DNA of 64,000 nt from Bacillota bacterium (GCA_023439185.1 JAEXOR010000044.1:1-64000), one strand, 5' to 3'. Counted from the stretch's first letter, positions 38,062-46,897 are shown. Notes: generated by a model not told the origin, from the letters alone. Numbers and translations: made by a program.

Positions 38062-39800
38062 AACGCCACCTCCCCGATTTGCTTGATCCGCCAGTGATCC
38101 ACCCGGGCCTGGGCCTTGACCATGGCCGCATAAAGCGGGCAGGTCTGAAGCAGTTCCGAATGCCTGCCGGTGGCAGCCACCCGGCCTGCATCCATGACGA
38201 TAATCTGATCGGCGTTGATAATCGTATTCAAGTGGTGGGCGATTACAATCAGGGTCTTATTCTCACTCAGGTTGCGGATGGCTTCCTGAATCAGGTGTTC
38301 GTTATAAGGATCGATGGCGGCGGTGGCTTCGTCCAGAATAACGATGGGAGCGTTTTTCAGCATCATGCGGGCCAGGGCAACCCGCTGTTTTTCACCGCCG
38401 GAAAGTCTGGCGCCGCCCTCTCCCGCCAGGGTGCCATAACCGTCGGGCAGGGTCTGAATTGTCTCGTGAATCCGCGCCTTTTGGGCCGCCTTGATGACTT
38501 CGTCCATGCTGGCTTCCCTGCGGCCCAGCCGGATATTTTCCGCCATGGTGTCGTTAAACAGGAAGACCTCCTGCTGCACAATGGAAACCAGCGCGGCCAA
38601 ATCTTTTTCATTCATTTTGGCGACATCTTTGCCGCCAATGGTTACCCATCCCTGTTCCGCCCGCCAAAAGCCCATGATTAGATGGGCGATGGTGGACTTG
38701 CCCGAACCGGAAGCGCCTACGATGGCGTTGACCGTGTTTTCCTTGCAGGTGAGGTTGACATCCTGCAGGGCATTTTCCCGTCCGTCGTAGCTAAAGCTTA
38801 CGCCATGCAGTTCAATATCGCCGGCGCGAAGCTCCCGGTCATGAGGATAATCGGGACGCGGCTCCTCGCCCAGAATGGTGGCGATGCTTTCCACCGATCT
38901 GCCCAGCACAATGTCCGCGTGATGAAAGGACAGATATTTGATTAGCGCGGCGGAGAACAAGCCGGCAAGGATGAGGGCCAGGATAAACTGGGTGACCGGC
39001 AGCTCGCCGCCCAGCATCAATCCTGCCCCCACAATAATCACCAGCACCAGGCCGGTTTCCAGCAGCATTTGGATCAGGCTCATCGGTACCGAAACGGTGT
39101 GCATAATTTTTTTGACCCAGGCGATATACTCCTTCATCCGGGATAAGACTGCCGCGGTTTTTTGCTCGTCGGTGGCGAAGGCTTTTATGGCGGGCATGGT
39201 GGAAATATATTCAATCAAATCCGCGGACATTTCCCTGGTGCTCCGGATATAGCGGGCCAGCGTCTTTGCCCAGACCCGGTAAATGAATTTCTGATAAAGA
39301 AGCATTACCGGAATGGGAGCCACCAGGGCCAGGGCCAGCCGCCAGTCGATGACCAGCAGGCTGGCGGTCACCAGCAGGGGCAGCAGGATGGTGATCACAA
39401 TCTCTGGCCGGGCGTGGGCGAGATAGACCTCGATTTGCTCCACATCGTGGCTGATGATGTTGGTAAGGTCCCCCACCTGGCGTTTTTGGAAAAAAGATAA
39501 GGGCAGTCGCTTGAGATGCCTTAAAATCATCAGGCGGATCTCCGCCAGTGAGCGGTAGGCCGCATCGTGGGCATGCCGGACGCCCACGGCGTAAAATATC
39601 GCCTTAAGCAGCTGCAGGAGGCAAACGCCCGCTCCCGCCAGGGCAACGTTCTCCCAGGCGGCCTGGCCGGTCATGAGCAAATGCACGAGCCAAACCACCA
39701 AAAAAGTGGCGGCGACGCCCGCCAGTACGCTGATAAACATGTAGACGTTGGATGAGTTGTTTTGGGCTTTGATTTGTTTCGTTAGCTCCTTTGAATCCAA
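38058..39800 (-). CDS. ABC exporter half-transporter, first subunit
   Basis: A 580-residue half-transporter: membrane domain (about 20-310), then ATPase with Walker A GASGSGKS, signature LSGGEKQR, Walker B IVILDEATAAIDP and H-loop IAHHL. Both nucleotide sites look competent, unlike many heterodimeric exporters with one degenerate site. TTG 39800 sits 6 bases after GGGGGAG. Its promoter carries a palindrome also found ahead of marR. Confidence 0.92.
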   Translation of the reverse strand: MDSKELTKQIKAQNNSSNVYMFISVLAGVAATFLVVWLVHLLMTGQAAWENVALAGAGVCLLQLLKAIFYAVGVRHAHDAAYRSLAEIRLMILRHLKRLPLSFFQKRQVGDLTNIISHDVEQIEVYLAHARPEIVITILLPLLVTASLLVIDWRLALALVAPIPVMLLYQKFIYRVWAKTLARYIRSTREMSADLIEYISTMPAIKAFATDEQKTAAVLSRMKEYIAWVKKIMHTVSVPMSLIQMLLETGLVLVIIVGAGLMLGGELPVTQFILALILAGLFSAALIKYLSFHHADIVLGRSVESIATILGEEPRPDYPHDRELRAGDIELHGVSFSYDGRENALQDVNLTCKENTVNAIVGASGSGKSTIAHLIMGFWRAEQGWVTIGGKDVAKMNEKDLAALVSIVQQEVFLFNDTMAENIRLGRREASMDEVIKAAQKARIHETIQTLPDGYGTLAGEGGARLSGGEKQRVALARMMLKNAPIVILDEATAAIDPYNEHLIQEAIRNLSENKTLIVIAHHLNTIINADQIIVMDAGRVAATGRHSELLQTCPLYAAMVKAQARVDHWRIKQIGEVAL

Positions 39801-39818
39801 TGTTAGCTCCCCCTAACT

Positions 39819-39846
39819 TTTATAGTATTTAAAAAGTGTACGGCAA
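39819..39846 (-). promoter_or_regulatory. Promoter of the ABC exporter operon
   Basis: On the minus strand TTGCCG (39846-39841), a 16-base spacer, and TATAAA (39824-39819). The -35 lies inside the MarR operator-like palindrome at 39836-39854. Confidence 0.55.
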
Positions 39847-39854
39847 CCATACAC
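39836..39854. promoter_or_regulatory. MarR operator-like palindrome, exporter copy
   Basis: GTGTACGG-CAA-CCATACAC: 8-base arms around 3 bases, with one mismatch between arms. It is nearly identical to the copy at 40358-40376 and overlaps the -35 of the exporter promoter, as expected for a repressor site. Confidence 0.75.
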
Positions 39855-39869
39855 TTGCGTTAAAATTTT

Positions 39870-40349
39870 TTACCTGCCTTTTTCAATGATTTGATTCAAT
39901 TCGTCCATTCTCGCCTTAAAATTGGACAAAAAGCTCAACAAAAACTGAACGTCCCGCGGGGAGACATCTTTAAGTTCCTCTTCAAGCAGCTCGTCTATGA
40001 CGGCATGATAGCGCATATGGTGCCGGTGTGCCTGCATGCCCTTTTCCGTCAGCCGCAGGGAAAGCCTGGACAGGTTTTGGGCATCCGTTTCCTTGATCAC
40101 CAGAACCTTTTGCTCCAGCTTTTTGATAATTTCGGAAACCGAACCCTTGGTGACGCCGAGCAACTCCGCCAACCCGCCCACGTGAATGCCCGGGTGAGTT
40201 GCAATTGTTGATATCATATGAATTTCCGAATGAAAAATCGGCACATCGGTTCCGTAATAACGGGTCTTTTTATCCAGTTCTACATAGGTCATGATCAGGT
40301 TTAAGATGGCATAGCCAACTTTTTGTGTATCTTTTCTAACTTTATCCAT
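39870..40349 (-). CDS. MarR family transcriptional regulator
   Basis: A 159-residue winged-helix regulator. The HTH reads HVGGLAELLGVTKGSVSEII and the wing LRLTEKGMQAHRHH. The frame is open upstream to 40397, but the promoter at 40357-40385 rules that out; ATG 40349 is the first usable start. It has no ribosome site and lies 7 bases after the -10, so the mRNA is probably leaderless. Paired operators suggest that it represses itself and the exporter, with release by a transported compound. Confidence 0.9.
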   Translation of the reverse strand: MDKVRKDTQKVGYAILNLIMTYVELDKKTRYYGTDVPIFHSEIHMISTIATHPGIHVGGLAELLGVTKGSVSEIIKKLEQKVLVIKETDAQNLSRLSLRLTEKGMQAHRHHMRYHAVIDELLEEELKDVSPRDVQFLLSFLSNFKARMDELNQIIEKGR

Positions 40350-40356
40350 GCTACAT

Positions 40357-40385
40357 AGTGTATGGTACCCATACACTTTTGTCAA
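40357..40385 (-). promoter_or_regulatory. marR promoter TTGACA-17-TACACT
   Basis: On the minus strand TTGACA (40385-40380), a 17-base spacer, and TACACT (40362-40357). The spacer and -10 are covered by the palindrome at 40358-40376. Transcription should start at about 40350-40349, at the ATG itself. Confidence 0.7.
40358..40376. promoter_or_regulatory. MarR operator-like palindrome, autoregulatory copy
   Basis: GTGTATGG-TAC-CCATACAC: perfect 8-base arms around 3 bases. It lies between the -35 and -10 of marR, where bound protein would block RNA polymerase. Confidence 0.8.
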
Positions 40386-40483
40386 GCAATTTTGCAAAAG
40401 ACGGGATGCTACATGAACAAATTAAGCAGGAGCCGGCTCCCGTTCAAATCCGTAAAGCTGCTTATAAGAATATTCCAAAGGGT

Positions 40484-40517
40484 GTTCCCGGGCGCCCGCC
40501 AGGGGCGCCCCCCTACA
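40484..40517. repeat. GC-rich palindromic intergenic repeat
   Basis: GGGCGCCC is followed shortly by AGGGGCGCCCC and CCTAC. This shares its core with positions 1-14 and about 8386-8397. It sits just after the pgi stop codon. Confidence 0.5.
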
Positions 40518-40527
40518 TGCGCTCAGT

Positions 40528-41919
40528 CTAAATCCGAAAGATGCGGCGTTCCCGGTCGTACTGTTCCACGGCCCGCAGGTATTCCTCGCGCCGGTGGCTG
40601 TAGTCCTCCCGGCCCATCAGGGCGTAAGTGATATTTTTGCCTTCTTCCACCCCGGGCTGGTCAAAGGGGTTGATGCGCCACAGCGCGGCGCTGAACACCA
40701 CCAGGGCCTCGTAGAAGTAAAACAGCGCTCCCAGCACCTCGGGGGATATATCCCGCAGGGTGATGCTGTAGCAGGGCCGCCCGGCCCCATACAGGCTCAT
40801 TTCGGTGGCCAGCTGTTCGATGTGCAGCTGCTCGCCCATATGGTGACCGGCAAAATAAGCGTATTCCTTTTCCCCGGGAAACTCCGCCCCAAGCTTGATT
40901 TCCCCGGGCATGTCATCTATTTTTACAAAACCGTACACTTTGTCGGGCGGACCCTCTTTGAACAACTGCAATATGGAATGCTGGTCCGTGGCCCCCAGGC
41001 TGGTGAGCGGGGTGGTGCCGGCGTGGACGACCTTGCCGTCCAGGGACATTTTTTTGCCCACGCTTTCCGCCCAGAGCTGAACAAACCACAGGCCGAACTC
41101 GTAAAGCAAACTGCTGTAGTTGAACAGCACGTGGATGGATTTGCCCCGGCCGGCCAGCTCGAACAGGCAGGCGCCCAGGGCGAACAGGGAGTTTTTATCA
41201 TCCGGGGTGGTAATGATATACTGATGCATTGCCTTGGCCCCGGACAGCAGGCCGGCGCTGTCGATACCGATAGTTTCCGCCGGCAAAAAGCCCACCGGGG
41301 ATAACACCGAGTACCGGCCCCCCAGGTTGCGCGGAATATGCAGCAGGCGGCACCCCAGTTCCCGGGCGATGCGGTTGATGCCGTTTTCCGCCTCGTCACA
41401 GCAAATCACGATGTCTTTCACGTCGCCCCCGGCTTCCCGGTATTTGCTGTAAAAGTGGATAAACAGCGCCGCCGTTTCCGGGGTGGAACCCGATTTGCTG
41501 ACGTAAATCAGAGCTGTTTTGCCCGGGTCGATAATTTGTTCCAATTGGGTTACCAGGGTGGGGTCCAGGTTGTCCAGGATAAACAGCCGGGGACGCCGGT
41601 TTTCCAGGTTGTAGTAAGGTCCCCGCAGAAACTGCATAATGGCCCGGGCGCCCAGGGATGAACCGCCGATGCCCAGCACCAGCACGTTTTCGTACTTTTG
41701 GGCCAGTTCCCCGGCCAGCTTTTTTAAACCGGGAATATTTTGCTCCCCGGCCAGGGAAAGGGTGATGGGCGATTGCTCGTTTTGCAGTGCAGCCTGAAAT
41801 TCCCTGAAGGAGCTACCGTATTTGGCGTCGAATTGTTCGTATTCCGCCTGGGACACAAAACCGGCGCCGCCCTGCTCTTTTAACAGGTGGCCGATATCGA
41901 CGCTGATTAGTTCCTGCAT
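40528..41919 (-). CDS. pgi: Glucose-6-phosphate isomerase
   Basis: A 463-residue enzyme interconverting glucose 6-phosphate and fructose 6-phosphate. LGIGGSSLGARA, the sugar-phosphate site YVSKSGSTPETA, and the later HAGTTPLTSLGATDQHS region are present; length fits the Gram-positive form. ATG 41919 is preceded by AAAGGATG on the minus strand. The other glycolytic genes are 10 kb away on the plus strand. Confidence 0.95.
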   Translation of the reverse strand: MQELISVDIGHLLKEQGGAGFVSQAEYEQFDAKYGSSFREFQAALQNEQSPITLSLAGEQNIPGLKKLAGELAQKYENVLVLGIGGSSLGARAIMQFLRGPYYNLENRRPRLFILDNLDPTLVTQLEQIIDPGKTALIYVSKSGSTPETAALFIHFYSKYREAGGDVKDIVICCDEAENGINRIARELGCRLLHIPRNLGGRYSVLSPVGFLPAETIGIDSAGLLSGAKAMHQYIITTPDDKNSLFALGACLFELAGRGKSIHVLFNYSSLLYEFGLWFVQLWAESVGKKMSLDGKVVHAGTTPLTSLGATDQHSILQLFKEGPPDKVYGFVKIDDMPGEIKLGAEFPGEKEYAYFAGHHMGEQLHIEQLATEMSLYGAGRPCYSITLRDISPEVLGALFYFYEALVVFSAALWRINPFDQPGVEEGKNITYALMGREDYSHRREEYLRAVEQYDRERRIFRI

Positions 41920-42027
41920 CTAATACACATCCTTTATTTAATAATCGCATTTTATATTTTACTTTACTTATAAAGGTTCTATCCAACATTTGTCAAGAAA
42001 TGATTTTGTAATGGGGGTGCCCTGCGG

Positions 42028-42762
42028 GTGCGGTTATACGCCGATTGGCACACGCATACTACTTATAGCGACGGACATGCCACTCCGGAGGAAATGGTGC
42101 GGGCTGCGGCGGAGTGCGGGCTGGAGGAGGTGGCCATCACCGACCACGGCCCCCGGGCTATGTTTATCGGCGTACGGGATGCCCGGGTGTACCTGGAGCT
42201 TAAGCGGGAAGCGGCCCGGCTGAGCGAAAAATATCCGGTCCGGGTGCTGGCCGGGGCCGAGGCCAACGTCATCGGTATAAACGGTGCACTGGACATTCCC
42301 CGGCGGATCATTGAGGAGTTGGACATTGTGGCGGCCGGCCTGCACCCCCAGGTGTGGTGCGTACCCTGGTGGGAGACCATCACCTGGATTTTGCCCAACC
42401 AGGTGGGACGGGCGTCCTCCCGGGTGCGGGAGCGAATGCGCGATGCCAACACTGCGGCGCTGGTGATGGCAATCCGGCGCAACCCGCTAACCTTTGTCAG
42501 CCATCCTGATTTAATGATGGCGGTGGACCTGGACGCGGTGGCCGGGGCGTGCGCGGAATCTGGCTGCGCCATGGAAATAAATGTGGGACACCGCTACCGC
42601 AAGGACGGAGTGGTGCGGGCGGCGCTGCGCCGGGGCGTTCCGCTGGTGGTAAACAGTGACGCTCATGGTCCGGAATCCGTGGGGAACCTGGCCGGGGGGG
42701 CGGCTTTGCTGGAAAAGTACAATGTGCCGCCGGACCTTGTGCTCAACGCGCGCCGGCACTAA
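42028..42762 (+). CDS. PHP-domain metal-dependent hydrolase
   Basis: A 244-residue PHP-domain protein, probably a phosphatase or phosphoesterase. Metal ligands are visible: ADWHTHTTYSDGH at the N-terminus, ITDHGPRAMF, GAEANVI, VSHPDLM and NSDAHGPESVG. The substrate is unknown. GTG 42028 has GGGGGTG about 9 bases upstream. It precedes rapZ and points the same way. Confidence 0.85.
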   Translation: MRLYADWHTHTTYSDGHATPEEMVRAAAECGLEEVAITDHGPRAMFIGVRDARVYLELKREAARLSEKYPVRVLAGAEANVIGINGALDIPRRIIEELDIVAAGLHPQVWCVPWWETITWILPNQVGRASSRVRERMRDANTAALVMAIRRNPLTFVSHPDLMMAVDLDAVAGACAESGCAMEINVGHRYRKDGVVRAALRRGVPLVVNSDAHGPESVGNLAGGAALLEKYNVPPDLVLNARRH

Positions 42763-42898
42763 AGGCGCGGTTCATCCGCTGTTTGCCGCCGAGGCCTGAA
42801 TATCTCCGGGATATCCGAAAGTGCAGCAAAAAAATATGACGTGAGCAGGAATTTCCTGTTACATAATGAAATACAACCGGGTAAAGGGGTGGGAATTA

Positions 42899-43765
42899 AT
42901 GCCTGCGAGAATGGTAATCGTCACCGGCCTTTCGGGAGCCGGTAAAACTCAGGCGCTGCGCTGTTTGGAGGATATGGGATATTTTTGCGTGGACAACCTG
43001 CCGCCCGCCCTGATTCCCAAGTTTGCCGAACTTTGTGCACAATCAGGACGTCATATTAATAATATGGCATTGGTCGTGGATATAAGGGGGGGGGAATTTT
43101 TTCAGACTCTGTCCGAAGTGCTGGACGAAATGGAACGGGGCGACGTGAACTTCGAGGTGTTGTTTCTGGAGACCTCGGACGAAACGCTGGTGCGGCGTTA
43201 CAAGGAATCCCGTCGCCGGCATCCCCTGGGCAGGCATGGCGAAGTGCTGAGCAACATTAAGGAAGAACGACAACTGCTGGAAGAAATCCGGGGGCGCTCC
43301 GGTAAAATTATCGACACCTCGGCTCTGAGCAACCAGCAACTGAAGGAGAAGCTGACCGAACTTTTCAGCTATGACGCCGAAGTTTCCCAGTTATTGATCA
43401 CTGTAATTTCGTTCGGTTTTAAATACGGTATTCCTCTGGACAGCGACCTGGTCATAGACGTAAGGTTTCTGCCCAATCCGCATTATGATCCGGTGATGCG
43501 GCCGATGACCGGGAATGATTCCCCGGTGCGGGACTTTGTTTTTAACTCCCCGGTGACCATTCAGTTTATGGAAAAATTCACCGACCTGGTGGAATTTTTG
43601 ATTCCTCGCTATATTGATGAGGGGAAGACCACCCTGATGATTGCCATCGGGTGCACCGGCGGGATGCACCGCTCGGTGGCTCTGGCCAACAAGCTGGGGG
43701 ATATCCTGCGGCAAAAGGACTACCGGGTGACGGTTCGCCACCGGGATATCGGGAAGATAGGGTAA
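42899..43765 (+). CDS. rapZ: RapZ/YvcJ family nucleotide-binding protein
   Basis: A 288-residue protein. Walker A GLSGAGKT is at residues 10-17, followed by DMGYFCVDNLPP, VVDIRGGEFF and the C-terminal IGCTGGMHRSVALANKL. In Enterobacteria RapZ is an RNase adapter; in Bacillus YvcJ has a role in competence and binds nucleotides. ATG 42899 follows GGGGTGGG; the frame is open from 42866. The rapZ-yvcK-whiA order is conserved in Firmicutes, though broken here after yvcK. Confidence 0.95.
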   Translation: MPARMVIVTGLSGAGKTQALRCLEDMGYFCVDNLPPALIPKFAELCAQSGRHINNMALVVDIRGGEFFQTLSEVLDEMERGDVNFEVLFLETSDETLVRRYKESRRRHPLGRHGEVLSNIKEERQLLEEIRGRSGKIIDTSALSNQQLKEKLTELFSYDAEVSQLLITVISFGFKYGIPLDSDLVIDVRFLPNPHYDPVMRPMTGNDSPVRDFVFNSPVTIQFMEKFTDLVEFLIPRYIDEGKTTLMIAIGCTGGMHRSVALANKLGDILRQKDYRVTVRHRDIGKIG

Positions 43766-43770
43766 GGGAA

Positions 43771-43822
43771 GTCGAAAGTCAAAAGTCAAAAGTCAAAAGT
43801 CAAAAGTCAAAAGTCGAAAGTC
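43771..43822 (+). repeat. Seven-base tandem repeat, GTCAAAA type
   Basis: Seven full units and a final GTC: GTCGAAA, five GTCAAAA, GTCGAAA. It begins 5 bases after the rapZ stop and lies before yvcK. Related arrays occur at 46898, 53106 and 56748. Confidence 0.9.
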
Positions 43823-43884
43823 TATTTACTGAATTCCGGCTATTGAACAAATAAAGTGCTCCAAGTTGCTGGAGGTGCGCACGA

Positions 43885-45225
43885 TTGAGAATTGAGTGGC
43901 TGTATCCGGGAATGAAGGTTAAACGTTGGATCGCCCTGGCGGTGCTGGGCGCTATAATTGCGGCTGCCGGCGTGTTCCTGGTGGCCTGCGGTTTTTTCCC
44001 CGCTACCAGGGTCGTTGCGGAAAGGATTTTACTGGGCATAATGGAAGGTCATCTGGCCTGGCTGCCCGGATTAATTCTGGTGCTGGCCGGCGCCGTTATC
44101 ACAGCGTACGGCGCGCGCCGGGCGTTTTACTCGCTGGCGGGCCCGTTCATGACCGGCGATCGTACTCTGGTGGATGAAATTTTTACCCGCCGCTACCTGG
44201 AAAAGGGGCCGCGGGTGGTGGTTATCGGCGGTGGCACCGGGATTCCCGTGCTGCTGCGGGGCTTGAAGGAGTGCACCGGCAACCTGACCGCCGTTGTCAC
44301 CGTGGCCGACGACGGGGGCAGCTCGGGGCGGCTGCGGGGCGAACTGGGTATCCTGCCGCCGGGCGATATTCGCAATTGCCTGGTGGCGATGGCTCACCGG
44401 GAGCCTCTGATGGAGGATCTGCTGCAGTACCGTTTTTCCTCCGGAGAATTAAAAGGCCACAACATGGGTAACCTGCTGCTGGCCGCCCTTTGTGATATTA
44501 GCGGCGGGTTTGACCGGGCGGTGCGCGGCATCAGCCGTGTTCTGGCGGTGCGCGGCCAGGTGCTGCCGGTGACCCTGTCCCAGGTACGGCTGTGCGCGGA
44601 GATGAAAGACGGTTCCATGGTGCGCGGGGAATCCAAAATTCCGGCGGGCGGCGGACAAATCAACCGTGTTTTTCTGGAGCCCGAAAATTGCCTTCCCAAT
44701 GCCGAGGTGCTGCAGGCTATCCGGGAAGCCGACGCTATTATCATGGGGCCGGGCAGTCTGTATACCAGCATCCTGCCCAATTTGCTGGTGCCTGAAGTTT
44801 CCGAGGCCATCAGCGGTTCCAGGGCCGTTAAGGTTTATGTCTGCAACGTAATGACCCAGCCCGGTGAAACCGGGGGATACAGCGCCTCCGGGCATCTGAG
44901 GGCCTTGCTCGATCATGCCGGTAAAAACATCGTTGACTATATGATTGTTAATACCGAGGGCATTCCGGCCCGCCTTATAGGCCGTTACCGCCGGGAGGGC
45001 GCCGCGCCGGTTGAGGCGGACCTCGAAGCGGTGCGGGAACTGGGCGTGGAACCGGTGCCCGGCCAACTGGTCCAGGAAGGCGATCTGGTGCGACACCACC
45101 CCGATAGGCTGGCCGGGTTGGTGATGCGGCTGATCAGCGATCACTATCCCGAGCGGGTGATTTTTCTCAATCATTACGTCAGGCAAAGACAGCCCGCCAA
45201 AGGACAGGACAGCGCCGCGCTTTAA
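43885..45225 (+). CDS. yvcK: YvcK/CofD-like gluconeogenesis factor with membrane anchor
   Basis: A 446-residue protein. Residues about 105-430 are the YvcK/CofD-like fold (VVIGGGTGIPVLLRGLKE, TVADDGGSSGRLRGELG, PGDIRNCLVAM, MGPGSLYTSILPNLLV), known to bind UDP-sugars and needed for growth on gluconeogenic carbon and for cell wall balance in Bacillus. Unlike the 317-residue Bacillus protein, it starts with two membrane helices (about 13-35 and 55-77), so it would be membrane-held. TTG 43885 follows GGAGGTG. Confidence 0.93.
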   Translation: MRIEWLYPGMKVKRWIALAVLGAIIAAAGVFLVACGFFPATRVVAERILLGIMEGHLAWLPGLILVLAGAVITAYGARRAFYSLAGPFMTGDRTLVDEIFTRRYLEKGPRVVVIGGGTGIPVLLRGLKECTGNLTAVVTVADDGGSSGRLRGELGILPPGDIRNCLVAMAHREPLMEDLLQYRFSSGELKGHNMGNLLLAALCDISGGFDRAVRGISRVLAVRGQVLPVTLSQVRLCAEMKDGSMVRGESKIPAGGGQINRVFLEPENCLPNAEVLQAIREADAIIMGPGSLYTSILPNLLVPEVSEAISGSRAVKVYVCNVMTQPGETGGYSASGHLRALLDHAGKNIVDYMIVNTEGIPARLIGRYRREGAAPVEADLEAVRELGVEPVPGQLVQEGDLVRHHPDRLAGLVMRLISDHYPERVIFLNHYVRQRQPAKGQDSAAL

Positions 45226-45276
45226 CCATGAAAATGCGTTCCAAATAATGTGCCGTATTAAATAGCCGGACACCTT

Positions 45277-45282
45277 TATAAT
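45277..45282 (+). promoter_or_regulatory. Candidate -10 for the 50-residue gene
   Basis: TATAAT at 45277-45282, 8 bases before AAGGAGGTG. No good -35 is present 17 bases upstream, so another sigma factor or an activator is possible. Confidence 0.3.
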
Positions 45283-45305
45283 AATTGCTAAGGAGGTGTC
45301 CGCAA

Positions 45306-45458
45306 TTGTTTCACAGCGAAATGTTGTCATCCGGCGAAAAAAACGCCGGGCTGCTTACGCTGACGGTGGTTTCGATAGCGCTGACCATCCCTTTTCTTTG
45401 TTACTTGAAGAGCATGGCTAATTCTCTGCACGCCATTGCGGAAGACAGGACCGGTTAG
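45306..45458 (+). CDS. 50-residue single-helix membrane protein
   Basis: A small gene with TTG start 45306 and stop at 45456-45458. The ribosome site AAGGAGGTG (45290-45298) is one of the strongest in the window, with 7-base spacing. The product begins MFHSEMLSSGEKNAG, has one helix (LLTLTVVSIALTIPFLCYL), and ends in a short charged tail (HAIAEDRTG). It is followed by a terminator. The family was not recognised. Its place between yvcK and iscS is unusual. Confidence 0.65.
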   Translation: MFHSEMLSSGEKNAGLLTLTVVSIALTIPFLCYLKSMANSLHAIAEDRTG

Positions 45459-45489
45459 AAGCAAAACAATACGGCAAATAACGGCCGGG

Positions 45490-45516
45490 CCGGGCGGAGT
45501 AACGCCCGGTTTTCTT
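45490..45516 (+). terminator. Terminator after the 50-residue gene
   Basis: CCGGGCG (45490-45496) and CGCCCGG (45503-45509) pair perfectly with a 6-base loop, followed by TTTTCTT. Confidence 0.8.
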
Positions 45517-45608
45517 ATATTTTAGCCGGGAAAGCATACCGGCCAACAGCGGTCAGGGGACATACCGAATGTCCCCAACGTATGCCGGTACTAAGGATTA
45601 AAGTGCTG

Positions 45609-45649
45609 AAAAGCGCGCGCTGCGGGAACTGAAAGAGCGCGCTTTTCTT
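45609..45649 (+). terminator. Second hairpin ahead of iscS
   Basis: AAAAGCGCGC (45609-45618) and GCGCGCTTTT (45637-45646) are a perfect 10-base repeat with an 18-base loop and a CTT tail. It ends inside the -35 of the iscS promoter. GGGGACA/TGTCCCC forms another small stem at about 45557-45577. Confidence 0.6.
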
Positions 45650-45676
45650 GACGCTGCCGGGAATAAGTTATACTAT
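45648..45676 (+). promoter_or_regulatory. iscS promoter, TTGACG-17-TACTAT
   Basis: TTGACG (45648-45653) with TACTAT (45671-45676) at 17 bases, or TATACT (45669-45674) at 15. The iscS ATG is 45 bases downstream. Confidence 0.6.
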
Positions 45677-45720
45677 GGATTAGATATTGGCCGGATTTTC
45701 CGGCGGAAAGCGGGGCACGG

Positions 45721-46893
45721 ATGACCGTTCCTGAAGTTTACCTGGATAACAGCGCCACCACCAGGCCCTATCCGGAGGTAACCTGGGCCGTGATGGAGGC
45801 CATGGATGAGAATTACGGCAATCCCTCTTCGCTGCACCGCAAAGGGGCGGAAGCCGGGCGGGCGGTGACCCGGGCCCGGGAAACGGTGGCCGCGAGCCTT
45901 GGCGTAACCGGGAACATCATCTTCACCGGCGGCGGCACAGAGGCCATTAACCTGGCTATAAAGGGACCGGCTCCCGGCCGGCGGGGCCGGCATCTTATTA
46001 CCACGGCGGTGGAACATCCGGCGGTGCTCAATGCCTGCGAGCAGCTAAAGGAGCAGGGGATTGAGGTATCGCTGCTGCCGGTGAACCAAACGGGGGTTAT
46101 CGACCCGGAACAGCTTAAGGCGCTATTACGGGACGATACTTACCTGGTCTCGACCATCTATGTGAATAACGAAGTGGGCGCCGTACAGCCTTTAAACGAT
46201 ATTGCCGCCGTTATGGCTGATTTTCGCCGCTCCGGCAGGCGCGTCTTTTGGCACGTTGACGCGGTGCAGGCTTACGGTAAGCTGCCCCTCCGTCCCCGGG
46301 AACCGGGGGTGGATCTTTTGTCGGTGAGTGCCCACAAGGTACACGGACCCAAGGGTGTGGGCGCCCTTTATACGGCGCCCCGAACTCCGCTGCGCCCGCT
46401 GGTGACCGGCGGCGGCCAGGAGGGCGGGTTGCGTTCAGGCACTGAAAACGTGCCCGGCATCGCGGGCTTTGGCGCGGCCGCCGCCGTAATTGTCCGGGAA
46501 GCCGGCGGGGCGGCGGAAAAAATGCGGGTGTTGAAAAAAAGGCTGGTGGAGGGAATCCTGGCCGGGGCGCCCGGAGCGGTGCTGAACGGTCCGCCTTGCG
46601 GTGACGACTCCTGCAGCGCCCCGCACATTGCCAACATTTCTTTTCCCGGCCTGCCCGGGGAAGTGCTGGTGCACGCCCTGGAGCAGTACGGCGTCTTTGT
46701 TTCCACAGGTTCGGCCTGTTCGTCCCGCAAAAAAACGGGCAGCCATGTGTTAAAGGCCATGGGACTTAGCGAGTCTCTGATCACCGGGGCGATCCGGTTC
46801 AGCCTGGCGCCGGTGAATACAGCGGAAGAGATCGAGTACGCCGTGGAAAAAACACTGGCCGCCGTCCGGGAATTGCGACGGCTGTACGGGTGA
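45721..46893 (+). CDS. Cysteine desulfurase (IscS/NifS type)
   Basis: A 390-residue PLP enzyme that takes sulfur from cysteine for tRNA thiolation, thiamine or Fe-S assembly. The PLP lysine is in SVSAHKVHGPKG and the catalytic cysteine in STGSACSSRKK. With thiI directly downstream it matches the Bacillus NifZ-ThiI pair that makes 4-thiouridine in tRNA. It has its own promoter, separating it from yvcK. Confidence 0.93.
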   Translation: MTVPEVYLDNSATTRPYPEVTWAVMEAMDENYGNPSSLHRKGAEAGRAVTRARETVAASLGVTGNIIFTGGGTEAINLAIKGPAPGRRGRHLITTAVEHPAVLNACEQLKEQGIEVSLLPVNQTGVIDPEQLKALLRDDTYLVSTIYVNNEVGAVQPLNDIAAVMADFRRSGRRVFWHVDAVQAYGKLPLRPREPGVDLLSVSAHKVHGPKGVGALYTAPRTPLRPLVTGGGQEGGLRSGTENVPGIAGFGAAAAVIVREAGGAAEKMRVLKKRLVEGILAGAPGAVLNGPPCGDDSCSAPHIANISFPGLPGEVLVHALEQYGVFVSTGSACSSRKKTGSHVLKAMGLSESLITGAIRFSLAPVNTAEEIEYAVEKTLAAVRELRRLYG

Positions 46894-46897
46894 TTTG

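Noticed and set aside
43771..43822. CRISPR array
   Set aside because: The units are 7 bases with no spacers, so it is a simple tandem repeat.
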